Shown: positions 52,299 through 60,920 of the stretch, piece by piece | How the letters are laid out: each line of letters begins with the position of its first letter | How positions within the stretch are numbered: the first letter of the stretch is position 1 | Source of the DNA: an archaeon | Lineage (GTDB): Archaea; EX4484-52; WAPT01 | Reading direction: 5' to 3' | Length of the DNA stretch: 64,000 bases | Assembly (NCBI GenBank): GCA_029258795.1 | Contig: JAPDKB010000002.1 | Span: 62,001 to 126,000 of the forward strand | Notes under the pieces: model-generated | Databases searched by the model: none | The model's input: the letters and a program-made list of their open reading frames with translations, nothing else | Told to the model about the DNA's origin: nothing | Program-made: the position numbers and the translations under genes

Positions 52299-53864
52299 TC
52301 ACAGCGCTATAATTTTGAGTTCTTCAAGCAGGTCTTCGTCCAGAAGCACTCTTGGGTCTTCATCTTTCTGTGCCATCCTCACTATTTCCTCTTCATTTCT
52401 GTAGTATTCTGCCGTTATCTTGCCTATGGTGTTCACGGTTTTAATTCCATGTTTTTTCAACCACTCCAGAATCATCACTTTCTTTCGTATGTCTTCATCA
52501 ATTTCTCGCTCAGTTAAGCCGGTGTAAAGATTTATCTCTCTGTAAATGCGCCAGCATTTGTTGAGCCGCTTAAAGGTATCATTTCCAGCATTCCATCTAT
52601 AAATCACATTAAGACCAAGTTCCTTATCACCCGGCATTATCTCAACCATTTCCAGAGTTTTTCTAACTCCCAACCTCCTGTGACGGAACTGCACAACTAT
52701 CATGTGCAGAGCACTGAGTATGGAGGGTGGCAGTTCCATGGGGGGATTTGTGAGTCTTTTCACAACCTCCTCAGCCCTGTCTCCATGGAAGGTGGCGTAA
52801 GCGCTGTGACCCGTCCTTATGGCTTCAAACATGACTTCTGCTTCCTCCTTCCTCCTTATTTCTCCTATGACTATTCTATCCGGTCTCATTCTGAGAGCGT
52901 TTACAAGAAGGTCGAGCATGGTCACAGCACCTTTACCTTCAGGGTTTGCTTCTCTGCTGGAGAACGGAACCCAGTGCAGGAATCTGGGGAGATTTATCTC
53001 TCTCGTGTCCTCTATGGAGATTATTCTCTGATTTGGTGGAATGAATGGCAAGAGTGTTGAGAGCATAGACGTTTTACCTGAAGCTGTTCCACCAGCGACT
53101 ATGATGTTCATCTCGTACTGCATGGCAAGCCAGAGCATAGCAGCCATTTCAGCAGAAAGCGTGTTGTTTTCCACAAGATGTATGATGGTCCAGGGCGATC
53201 GGGAGAATTTTCGGATGGTCAGGGTGTTGCCATGAGTGGAGATGGGAAAAAGAGTGGCATTAACCCTGTCTCCTGTGGGTAGATAAGCGTCCATGAGCGG
53301 ATGGAGGTTGGTTATTTGCCTCCCAACTCTCCTGCCTATGGCTGAAGCGTAATTGTAGATTTTCTCCTCACTGTCCACATACAGGTTGGTTTTCAACCAC
53401 CCGTACTTTTTGTGGTACACCCATACCGGCTCTTTGGAGGAGTTAACAACTATTTCTTCCAGATGAGGGTCAGCTATGAAGAACTCTATATCCTCCAAAC
53501 CCAACATCTCATGAATCAAGCTGCCCGCAAGAATATTCTTTTCTCTTTCCGAAAGGGTGGGGAGGTAGCTTTCTATCATTTCAAGGGCTTTAGCTCTAAA
53601 CCTCTTTTTCAGGTTTGTAACCGCGCCGGGGTCCACGAATTCTTTGGTGGATATCTCCACCATCTTTATGAGCTCTTCCCTTATAGCATTCAATATGGCT
53701 TTGGTCGCAACATCTATTTTGGGGCTTTTGAGAATGTACATTGGCACGTATTCGGATATGGACTCAACTATCTCCACTTCCGCTTCCACTCCATCCGCTT
53801 CCACTTTATAACTCTCAATGACTCTGATATCCTCCTTTGGCTTGCTTTTGGAAGTGCGAACCAT
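52299..53864 (-). CDS. FlaI/TadA-type secretion ATPase
   Basis: 521 residues. N-terminal region (1-190), then Walker A GGTASGKTS near 259, Asp box and Walker B IVIGEIRRKEEAEVMFEAIRTGH near 340, and the His box ATFHGD. Such ATPases power assembly of archaeal pili, archaella or Tad-type filaments. TATA ATATTAATATAG about 25 bp upstream supports ATG 53864. It is the first of three co-directional motor genes. No prepilin peptidase is in the window. Confidence 0.92.
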   Translation of the reverse strand: MVRTSKSKPKEDIRVIESYKVEADGVEAEVEIVESISEYVPMYILKSPKIDVATKAILNAIREELIKMVEISTKEFVDPGAVTNLKKRFRAKALEMIESYLPTLSEREKNILAGSLIHEMLGLEDIEFFIADPHLEEIVVNSSKEPVWVYHKKYGWLKTNLYVDSEEKIYNYASAIGRRVGRQITNLHPLMDAYLPTGDRVNATLFPISTHGNTLTIRKFSRSPWTIIHLVENNTLSAEMAAMLWLAMQYEMNIIVAGGTASGKTSMLSTLLPFIPPNQRIISIEDTREINLPRFLHWVPFSSREANPEGKGAVTMLDLLVNALRMRPDRIVIGEIRRKEEAEVMFEAIRTGHSAYATFHGDRAEEVVKRLTNPPMELPPSILSALHMIVVQFRHRRLGVRKTLEMVEIMPGDKELGLNVIYRWNAGNDTFKRLNKCWRIYREINLYTGLTEREIDEDIRKKVMILEWLKKHGIKTVNTIGKITAEYYRNEEEIVRMAQKDEDPRVLLDEDLLEELKIIAL

Positions 53865-53926
53865 GATTCAGAATATGTTTGCGCTCCTATATTAATGTTT
53901 CTCAATCCTGTTTCAAGAATCCGGAT

Positions 53927-54514
53927 TTACACCTTCCTTTTATCTCCAATTACGGATGAGCATTTGAGATACCACACATACCAATAAGCTATCACCACTG
54001 CCGTGAGCCCCCACCTCCATAGATGGATGTGGACAACATCCATGAGGTCTGTGCCGTATTTTATGCCCACCATTATGGTTGTGACGAGGCGCATGATATT
54101 CATTACAAATATGATCAGCGCTCCACCGAGTATTCCAGCCAACCTGTGCTCCCATCTCACTCTGGGAGATGCGATTATTAATCCGAAAATGGCCAGAAAG
54201 GATTTCCAGCCCACACAGTCCCGTATTATCTCAACAGAAACGCCGGAAGCATGCACAATTACTCCATTCGCTATGGCTGCATAACCAACCAGATTGAGCA
54301 CATGAGCCACACATCCAGCAACGATTTCCTGAAGCCAGGTCATATCGACGTTCATCCACAGAAGAAAATGGAGCAAGCCAGCGGTCATTGTGAACTTAAT
54401 CAAAAATATGAGCACCTCATACAGCTTTTTGTCTCGCTCACTCAGATTTTCCACAAACTTTCGTTCTTTCTTTTTGAGCTTCCGAAACGTTTTCAAGAGA
54501 ATATTTGAGCGCAT
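53927..54514 (-). CDS. Archaeosortase/exosortase-family membrane transpeptidase
   Basis: 195 residues with about five membrane segments. The predicted catalytic triad is visible: Cys100 (IIRDCVGWKS), Arg142 (NIMRLV) and His162 or His164 (VHIHLWRWG), matching the C...R...H pattern of exosortases. These enzymes cut C-terminal sorting signals (PGF-CTERM-like) and attach the protein to a lipid. It is directly upstream of the pilus genes on the same strand. A clear sorting-signal substrate is not visible in the window, so its target is unknown. Confidence 0.82.
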   Translation of the reverse strand: MRSNILLKTFRKLKKKERKFVENLSERDKKLYEVLIFLIKFTMTAGLLHFLLWMNVDMTWLQEIVAGCVAHVLNLVGYAAIANGVIVHASGVSVEIIRDCVGWKSFLAIFGLIIASPRVRWEHRLAGILGGALIIFVMNIMRLVTTIMVGIKYGTDLMDVVHIHLWRWGLTAVVIAYWYVWYLKCSSVIGDKRKV

Positions 54515-54590
54515 ACAAATATTTTACTTCGAAGAAAACATTAATAATGGTGATCACAAGGAAAGCAGCCTTCTGGGTGCTCAGTTAAAT

Positions 54591-54725
54591 TCAGCTGGCT
54601 ATCATCATTCTTTCTCCACAGCATTCTGGAGGAGAATTGAATGCATGACACTCTCTATGCTCCTCACGCTCCACCGTCTTCCCGCATCTGGTACACACAT
54701 ATTTTCTCTTTTTTACAGCACTCAT
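54591..54725 (-). CDS. Small zinc-ribbon protein
   Basis: 44 residues. ATG 54725 is about 25 bp downstream of a TATA box on this strand (CTTTATATAC, about 54752-54760), so the mRNA is leaderless and the longer open frame upstream is not used. YVCTRCGKTVEREEHREC ... PPECCGERM gives two cysteine pairs. Such tiny ribbons are common in archaea and have no assigned role. Confidence 0.75.
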   Translation of the reverse strand: MSAVKKRKYVCTRCGKTVEREEHRECHAFNSPPECCGERMMIAS

Positions 54726-54813
54726 ACTGCATAGTAATGCTCTTGCCCGTATATAAAGCTTGGTCTTGATACATCGAGATACCGGAAAATAAAAAATAAG
54801 AGGACTGGAGTGA

Positions 54814-55641
54814 TCACAGCTCCGGCTCTTCCGCGTGATTCCACAGAATTTCGAAGACGCTGTGCGCAAAGTTGCGAGCGAAATGCTCCGAGCCAGTCCA
54901 CAAAGACACTTCCTGTGAGGGGTGTGTATCCTCTCCACTCAAAGTCATGATTGCTCCTTTTCCGTCAGCGATGAACATCTTACCGTAAGGTATCTTTGGC
55001 ATCTTACCCTGCAAGGTGTTCAAATCTTTTATCTCTGCAACACCTTTAAGCATCTCTGCCGCCTTTACATTGTTCGGAGTTATGGGTGCAAGAATTCTTA
55101 TTCTAACTCCCTTGTCAGCAGCTTTTTGCAGAACTCCGGAATGAACATTCACGAGCTCCTTCAACCCCTCTTCTGTGGTTATGATATCCAGAGTTTTTTC
55201 AGCACTTTTAGCCATGTTTTCGAATCTCTGGTAGAGAGCATATCTGCCCTTAAGTGAGCCAGTGAGGTCGGCAGGTTCAACCAAGCTAACACCCTTGGAA
55301 TAGAGGTTCTTAAGCTCTACAAAAGCATCACTCGTCTTGAACTCCTCAATCCTGCTCACCATCTCCTTCAATTCCTCATGCAGCCTTGCCTTAACTCTTT
55401 CAAGAGCTTCCTCCGGCTCGACAGCAACATATTTTATGGGCTTGGAGTGCTGAATAATGACAAAACCCTTTTCAGCAAGGGACTCAAGCACATCATACGT
55501 TCTGGAGCGAGGAACGTTAGAAAGCTCGGCGAGCTCTCCAGCAGTTGCAGCACCTCTCGCAAGAAGAGCGGCATAAAGCTTCCTTTCATAAAGATTCAAA
55601 CCAAGCATTTTCAAAGCATCCATGGCTTTTCTGCTTATCAT
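54814..55641 (-). CDS. TrmB-family transcriptional regulator
   Basis: 275 residues. N-terminal winged helix (LGLNLYERKLYAALLARGAATAGELAELSNVPRSRTYDVLESLAEKGF, about 13-60), followed by the TrmB ligand-binding domain in which a phospholipase-D-like fold is expected. TrmB regulators control sugar uptake and metabolism genes. No transporter or metabolic gene is adjacent, so the regulon is unknown. TATA CTTTATATAG about 55 bp upstream. Confidence 0.9.
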   Translation of the reverse strand: MISRKAMDALKMLGLNLYERKLYAALLARGAATAGELAELSNVPRSRTYDVLESLAEKGFVIIQHSKPIKYVAVEPEEALERVKARLHEELKEMVSRIEEFKTSDAFVELKNLYSKGVSLVEPADLTGSLKGRYALYQRFENMAKSAEKTLDIITTEEGLKELVNVHSGVLQKAADKGVRIRILAPITPNNVKAAEMLKGVAEIKDLNTLQGKMPKIPYGKMFIADGKGAIMTLSGEDTHPSQEVSLWTGSEHFARNFAHSVFEILWNHAEEPEL

Positions 55642-55842
55642 GCTCTCACCACACCACGCCTCTTTTTATCGTTTTTCATTATTTTTTCCGAAACGAATCT
55701 ATATAAAGATTACCTTTAAAGAGTTGTCCTACAAAGTTCAAACTTGTTGCTCTATATTTTATTGAGACATCTTTTTAAACCTTTCTATTTTCACCACTCA
55801 TAGGTGACTACTCAAGCAACAAGTGAGAGCTTGAAGCTTTCC

Positions 55843-57825
55843 TTACCCGGATCTGTGACGCTGTATCGTGTACAAGTGTTCTATCCTGCCTAATGTATCT
55901 ATCTCCTCAACACTTTTATCGGCGCGTAATCTAACGAATCTGGGGAATCTCAGGGCATAGCCAGAGGTGTAGTGAGGAGATTTTTGGATTTCCTCGTAGC
56001 TGACCTCAACTACCACCTGAGGCATAACCTCCACTTCTTTCCCCTTCTCCTTGATTATTAGCGGTTTGAGCAGATTCGTCATTTCCTCGTATGTTGTGCC
56101 CTCCTCACTCTTTTCTTTCAGACCCGTTGACATCTTGCCCACAGTTAACAGCTCTCCTGTGTCCTCATCTCTACACGCGAGAATGTAAGAGGTGAGCCAT
56201 CCGGAACGCTTACCTTCACCCCATTCCGCACCCACTATAACCAGATCAAGGGTTTCCAGCGTGGTCTTCAGCTTCACCATGTATCCAACTCTTGAGCCGG
56301 GTTTGTAGACCGCATCAAGATTTTTGAACATCACGCCCTCATTTCCGAGATCAAGAGCTTCCTCAAAGAAGCGCTGAGCTTCTTCATCCTTGTCCGTTAT
56401 CAGTTGCTTTGCAAGCACCATAACGTATGGCTCTTCCTTTATTATGCTTTTCAGCAGCTCTCTCCTCTTTCGGAAGGGAAGGTCGATGGTGAGCTCACCC
56501 TCCAGATAAACTATGTCGAAAAGGTTGGTCATCACGGGAATTTCTTTAGCCATCTTCTCTATCTCATACTTTCTCTTTATTCTTCTCGAAATCTTCTGGA
56601 AAGGCAACCACTTCTTCGTTTCCTTATCGTAGCCAATGGTTTCACCCTCTATCACACACCGTTTTGCAGTAACGTGTTTTCTGACCGCTTCAACAACATC
56701 CGGAAACTGCTTTGTGACATCTTCCAGCCTCCTGGTGAATATCTTCACTTTATCTCCATCCTTGTGTATCTGCACCCTGAATCCATCGTACTTGTATTCA
56801 AGTGCTGCTGGTCTCCCCACCATATCAAACGCTTCTCTGACGGAGTAAGCGCGTTGAGCGAGCATGACCCTTATGGGCCTGAACAGGATCAGCTTGACTC
56901 TCTTTAAGCCATCTTCACCCTCGTTTTTTGCAACCTTTGCCACAAGTGCGAGGTCATTGGTGAGGGCATAAGCCCTCTCAAGCAAATCAATTATTTTCTG
57001 CTTCATCTCGCTTCCCTTCTCAGCCGAAGAAAGGATGAGGATATCCACATTGCTTTTTTTCTTCCACAGTACATCGAGTTTCTCAATTTCCTCCTTACCT
57101 ACAATCTTAACATCATTGTTCTTCAGGAACTCCTGAAACTTGAGGGAACTCATTCTTTCGAGGGAGATGTAAGCACTTTTTTCCACCCACACCATCTTGC
57201 CCTTTTCTTCGAAAAGCGCATCATACCTCTTCTTTCCATCTCCGTATGGTTGAGTAAGTAGGGCTTCCCATATCACATCTGTGAAATAAGCTTTAGCTAT
57301 TCCATCCCTGATTATCCCTTCCGCCACACCAACTCTCAGATCTCCCAGCACAGTCCTAACTATGTACTTCGCTTCAGCGGGAGAAGCGTGTATTAGAAGC
57401 TCGGATATGAGCATGATCTTCCTTTCCTGCGAGCCCCCCCCCTCCAGCTGCGCCGCTTTTTTCAAATTCTCAAACACCTTATCCACGCTCAGCTCCTGCC
57501 TGAATAATGTCACCTGCTTTCTGCGAGAAGCCAATTCCTCCACTATCAAACCCAGATCTCCCTTTTCCTTCCATTTTGCCTCAATTTCACTCTCACTCAC
57601 GCCGTAAGCCCTTGACACCGCCCTTATAGTCAGCTTGGTGGCAACGCCTATCTCTTCTTCACTCCATGGAGGAAACACCGTGCCCATTATCAGCAGTATG
57701 GATTTTTCAAGAAGGTCATCCTCCTCTATTTTTTCCAAAAATCTTGCAAGAATTTCGGTTTTTTTTATCTTGGAAGTTGTAGATGCCAACGCATCGTACA
57801 GCTTCACGAACTCAGCGTACTTCAT
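55843..57825 (-). CDS. lig: ATP-dependent DNA ligase with a large insertion
   Basis: 660 residues. Catalytic Lys345 lies in EYKYDGFR, followed by RRLEDVTKQFPDVV, EGETIGYD, EGVMFKN and the K-x-K motif in MVKLKT. Archaeal ligases are about 560-600 residues; the extra length is an insertion at about 190-285 (between GIAKAYFTDVIWEALL and ERAYALTNDLALVAKV) in the DNA-binding domain. A run of nine C (57434-57442; G on the coding strand) encodes part of EGGGSQ. It seals nicks with ATP. TATA TATTTAAAATT about 25 bp upstream supports ATG 57825. Confidence 0.94.
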   Translation of the reverse strand: MKYAEFVKLYDALASTTSKIKKTEILARFLEKIEEDDLLEKSILLIMGTVFPPWSEEEIGVATKLTIRAVSRAYGVSESEIEAKWKEKGDLGLIVEELASRRKQVTLFRQELSVDKVFENLKKAAQLEGGGSQERKIMLISELLIHASPAEAKYIVRTVLGDLRVGVAEGIIRDGIAKAYFTDVIWEALLTQPYGDGKKRYDALFEEKGKMVWVEKSAYISLERMSSLKFQEFLKNNDVKIVGKEEIEKLDVLWKKKSNVDILILSSAEKGSEMKQKIIDLLERAYALTNDLALVAKVAKNEGEDGLKRVKLILFRPIRVMLAQRAYSVREAFDMVGRPAALEYKYDGFRVQIHKDGDKVKIFTRRLEDVTKQFPDVVEAVRKHVTAKRCVIEGETIGYDKETKKWLPFQKISRRIKRKYEIEKMAKEIPVMTNLFDIVYLEGELTIDLPFRKRRELLKSIIKEEPYVMVLAKQLITDKDEEAQRFFEEALDLGNEGVMFKNLDAVYKPGSRVGYMVKLKTTLETLDLVIVGAEWGEGKRSGWLTSYILACRDEDTGELLTVGKMSTGLKEKSEEGTTYEEMTNLLKPLIIKEKGKEVEVMPQVVVEVSYEEIQKSPHYTSGYALRFPRFVRLRADKSVEEIDTLGRIEHLYTIQRHRSG

Positions 57826-57893
57826 GAAAGGAATTTGTGCGGTGGAATTTTAAATAAGTTAAAACAAGAGAATCGGAAAAGCGCTTGTGGGTT

Positions 57894-58730
57894 TTATCTT
57901 TTGCTGCGTTTTTCCCTATCACCGAGAATGGTGCTCACAACTTCAAATGGCAGGAGGAATATAACTTTCTGGTTTGGATCGCTTGCAGTATCCGCAAGGG
58001 TGTGCAGCGTTCTCAAATGCAGAGCTTCAGGAACGCTTGCTATCTTCTTTCCAGCTTTCACAAGATTCTCGGCAGCTTTAACCTCACCCTCTGACTTTAT
58101 GATCACCGCTCTCTTCTCCCTTTCCGCCTCTGCCTGCCTTGCCATGGCCCTTCTCATTTCCTCCGGTAATTCTATGTCCTGAAGCCTCACACCAGTGACA
58201 TCTATACCCCAATCATCCGTGATCTCATCCACAACCTTTCTTATCTCTTCAGCAATCTCATCCCTCTTCTGCAGAACGTCATCCAGCTCTTTACCGCCTA
58301 TCACATCCCTCAGCACGGTCTGGGAGTACATCATGGTAGCGTATTTATAATCTTCCACATTCAGCACGGCTTTGTCTGGATACTGCACCCTGAAGAACAC
58401 GGTTGCGTTTATTTTTACAGGCACGTTGTCCTTGGTTATCACTTCCTGCTTGGGCAGGTCAATTGTCTGTATTCTCATATCGATTTTGCGAAGGTTCTGG
58501 ATGATCGGCGCGACCCACACCAGCCCGGCATCAAGCAAACCCTTATACTTACCAAGGGTGAATATCACACCCTTCTCGTACTGATAGATTATTTTGATAC
58601 CTGCTAGGGCATACAGGACTATGAGAATCCCAACAATAATCGCTTTCCCACCTATAGCAAATATAAGCGCTATGCCAACAAGAAGCAAAATTAAGAACGC
58701 GCTCATTTGAAGTGTGTTTTTGTACGCCAT
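57894..58730 (-). CDS. SPFH-family (stomatin/slipin-like) membrane protein
   Basis: 278 residues from ATG 58730. TATA ATATAAAAT at about 58751-58760 lies 25 bp upstream, so the frame continuing to 58790 is not translated. Two N-terminal hydrophobic segments (about 10-50) are followed by the SPFH/Band 7 domain (YEKGVIFTLGKYKGLLDAGLVWVAP) and a coiled region (EEMRRAMARQAEAEREKRAVIIKSEGE). Such proteins organise membrane domains. The usual partner NfeD is not adjacent. Confidence 0.9.
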   Translation of the reverse strand: MAYKNTLQMSAFLILLLVGIALIFAIGGKAIIVGILIVLYALAGIKIIYQYEKGVIFTLGKYKGLLDAGLVWVAPIIQNLRKIDMRIQTIDLPKQEVITKDNVPVKINATVFFRVQYPDKAVLNVEDYKYATMMYSQTVLRDVIGGKELDDVLQKRDEIAEEIRKVVDEITDDWGIDVTGVRLQDIELPEEMRRAMARQAEAEREKRAVIIKSEGEVKAAENLVKAGKKIASVPEALHLRTLHTLADTASDPNQKVIFLLPFEVVSTILGDREKRSKR

Positions 58731-58872
58731 AAGCTCTTTAGGGGAGCTTAATTTTATATGTTTTTTCAGGATGGGAAAAACGGTCATCATGACGGAAAAC
58801 TTGATTATGGAGGCGTTTCTAATTGAAATTTTTTAATAAATGACAATATATAGTGTAAACGTGGGTGAAAAA

Positions 58873-59205
58873 ATGGATGATGAAATTAGATTTAAAGATT
58901 CGAGACGCGAAACGAAAGAATCAAGGTATAAATTCGCAAAATACGCTTTTCCAATAAGTGCTCTTCCTATAGGTGTGGCAGCGGAAGTTGTATGGCTCAA
59001 GGTACTTGGTGAAATGAACTATGAACCAGAAATTCTGGGGTACGTTCAAGAAATAATACCATTATTTGATCCGCTTACAGGAATTGGAATGATGATAATA
59101 GGAATTGGAACAGGACTGGGTGCAGAAAGGGCTTACAAATATTTTGACAGAAAGGAGAAAGAAGCGAAATACCACGAAAACCTAATGGACCGCTACGATT
59201 ACTGA
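58873..59205 (+). CDS. Small membrane protein, unknown
   Basis: 110 residues from ATG 58873. GGTGAAAAA precedes it and a TATA box (AATATATAG, 58845-58853) agrees with a nearly leaderless start, which rules out ATG 58840. Charged N-terminus, two hydrophobic segments (about 22-45 and 62-85), charged C-terminus. No family is recognised. Confidence 0.68.
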   Translation: MDDEIRFKDSRRETKESRYKFAKYAFPISALPIGVAAEVVWLKVLGEMNYEPEILGYVQEIIPLFDPLTGIGMMIIGIGTGLGAERAYKYFDRKEKEAKYHENLMDRYDY

Positions 59206-59303
59206 GGTCAAGTCTCGAGTATGGATGAGCCCACAATCTTACTCATCTACACTTCAATTCTTAAAGTCAATAACAAGAACAAGTCCAAAAAACAATTGGT
59301 TGC

Positions 59304-59352
59304 GGGCGCGTCCTTGGATGCGACCGGGGAGAAGAAAAAAGCGGACGCGCCC
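59304..59352. terminator. Perfect 10-bp GC-rich inverted repeat between convergent genes
   Basis: GGGCGCGTCC (59304-59313) pairs with GGACGCGCCC (59343-59352) around a 29-nt loop. It lies 12 bp from the ftsZ stop and 99 bp after the 58873 gene. It is most simply a transcription stop or an mRNA-end structure for ftsZ. No clear T-tract follows on either strand, so this role is uncertain. Confidence 0.45.
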
Positions 59353-59363
59353 ACACGATCTGT

Positions 59364-60467
59364 TCAGTGTCTGATTATCTCTATACCCAGTGCCTCGCCC
59401 AAGCTCTTTTTCTCAAGCTCTTCAGCGGTTTCTGAAGGCCCGAGCACATACGGGCTCTTTACACCGGTTATGATGGTTATCACTCTTATCTTTCCATCCA
59501 TACCAGGGTCAATTCTTGCACCCCAGATGGTCTGAGCGTTTGCATCCAGATGTTTCTGCACATACGTTCCTATTTCGTTTATCTCGCTGAGCTTGAGGTC
59601 TTTTCCACCAGATATGTGTATCAGAGCTCCATTTGCTCCAGTGTAATCCACATCAAGTAACGGATTTTCAAGCGCTCTCTCGACAGCTTCCCTTGCTCTT
59701 GACGCGGATGAACTCTCTCCGATACCTATCATTGCCACGCCTCCAACGCTCATCACGGCTTTCACATCAGCGAAATCCAGATTGACGAGGGATGGCTGAG
59801 ATATGGTTTCCGTTATACCTTTTATCATTGTCACGATAATTTCATCCGCAACAGCAAACGCCTGATCAAGCGACATCTCTCCTGCTATATCCAGCAGGCG
59901 GTCGTTTTCTATCACAATTACGGTGTCTGTAACTTTTCTCAGGTTAACAAGCCCTTCTTCCGCCTTGTGGATTCTCGCACCCTCTATCCTGAAGGGCATT
60001 GTAACAACACCAATCACTATAGCTCCTTGACTTTTTGCAATCTCAGCCACAACCGGAGCTGCTCCTGTTCCGGTACCGCCACCCATACCTGCTACCACGA
60101 AAACCATGTCCACTCCACGTAGAACATCTTTAATTTCGTTAATGGACTCTTCAGCCGCTTTTTTACCAACATCAGGATATCCCCCCGCTCCAAGCCCCCT
60201 CGTAACCTCTTGTCCGAGGAGTATCTTCCTATCCGCTTTAATCATTTTGAGGTGTTTCGCGTCGGTGTTCATGGCTATCGTTTCTGCTCCTATAATTCCG
60301 ATTGTACTTAGCCGATTAATGGCATTACATCCCATGCCTCCTATCCCCACCACTGCAATTCTGGCCTCCTGTGGTGTCTCAAATTCAGGATTTTCGTCCT
60401 GATAATAGATAGGTACCGCATCTTTATTCATTTGCCTTTCGATTGCCTTCTGAATAATTGACTCCAT
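59364..60467 (-). CDS. ftsZ: Cell division protein FtsZ
   Basis: 367 residues from ATG 60467 (GGAGGGGG upstream); TTG 60473 is in frame. GTP-binding tubulin signature GGGTGTGAAP near 121-130, IGGMGCNAINRL near 45, T7-loop region NLDFADVK. FtsZ forms the division ring. Length is normal for archaeal FtsZ1-like proteins; the C-terminal tail is short and ends KSLGEALGIEIIRH. It is divergent from the nucleotidyltransferase gene across the 447-bp repeat region. Confidence 0.96.
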   Translation of the reverse strand: MESIIQKAIERQMNKDAVPIYYQDENPEFETPQEARIAVVGIGGMGCNAINRLSTIGIIGAETIAMNTDAKHLKMIKADRKILLGQEVTRGLGAGGYPDVGKKAAEESINEIKDVLRGVDMVFVVAGMGGGTGTGAAPVVAEIAKSQGAIVIGVVTMPFRIEGARIHKAEEGLVNLRKVTDTVIVIENDRLLDIAGEMSLDQAFAVADEIIVTMIKGITETISQPSLVNLDFADVKAVMSVGGVAMIGIGESSSASRAREAVERALENPLLDVDYTGANGALIHISGGKDLKLSEINEIGTYVQKHLDANAQTIWGARIDPGMDGKIRVITIITGVKSPYVLGPSETAEELEKKSLGEALGIEIIRH

Positions 60468-60473
60468 CTTCAA

Positions 60474-60920
60474 TCCCCCTCCACCAGTTTTTTTGTGAAC
60501 ATGAACCTATAGCTCACACTACCGAAATGTTTAAATTCTCCAGTTTGCACACTATTCCTTACCCGCAAGAAACCGAGCCGTCTGCCCGCTAGGAAGAGCT
60601 GCAGACTGCCAAATAATTCAAACCCACTTCAAAGCCCGCAAGTTTTAAGCCCGCAAGGAAATTTTGCCCGCGTGTAGTGAAAAGTTTTTAAATCTCCTTC
60701 TCAGCCCGCTTAATTTAAAACCATGATTTATTTACTATATAAATCTTTTCGTAAGGGTAACTATAGTTTTAAAAATATATTTTGGTATAGTGTGACCTTT
60801 ATTTCTTGTGGAACTAACCTTAGTTTCATGTGGAAAATACAACCTTTATTAAAATACAACCTTTATTTAAGAATTTCCACCGAGTGAGAATTTAACCCTC
60901 AATCCTTGTAAGGTGAGCAT
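60474..60920. other. Repeat-bearing intergenic region upstream of ftsZ
   Basis: 447 bp, the longest gene-free stretch without an RNA. Six CCCGC motifs all face the same way between 60562 and 60709 (60562, 60585, 60635, 60650, 60667, 60705). On the other side, TACAACCTTTATT occurs twice 18 bp apart (60838 and 60856), with a degenerate ACCTTTATT at 60795, and GTGGAA appears twice (60808 and 60830) with TTCCAC at 60875. AT-rich sequence lies between the two repeat sets. It must hold both divergent promoters. A replication or cell-cycle control function is possible but unproven. Confidence 0.5.

Noticed and set aside
54726-54938. Longer N-terminus for the 44-residue zinc-ribbon protein
   Set aside because: A TATA box inside this stretch places transcription start at about 54726, and the residues are a different-frame shadow of the TrmB gene.
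57434-57442. Frameshift at the run of nine C in the ligase
   Set aside because: The frame continues normally through EGGGSQERK and on to the catalytic motifs, so the run is in frame as sequenced.
59221-59535. 104-residue plus-strand frame across the inverted repeat and the ftsZ end
   Set aside because: Half lies antisense to ftsZ, there is no ribosome site, and the GC-rich repeat explains its open stretch.
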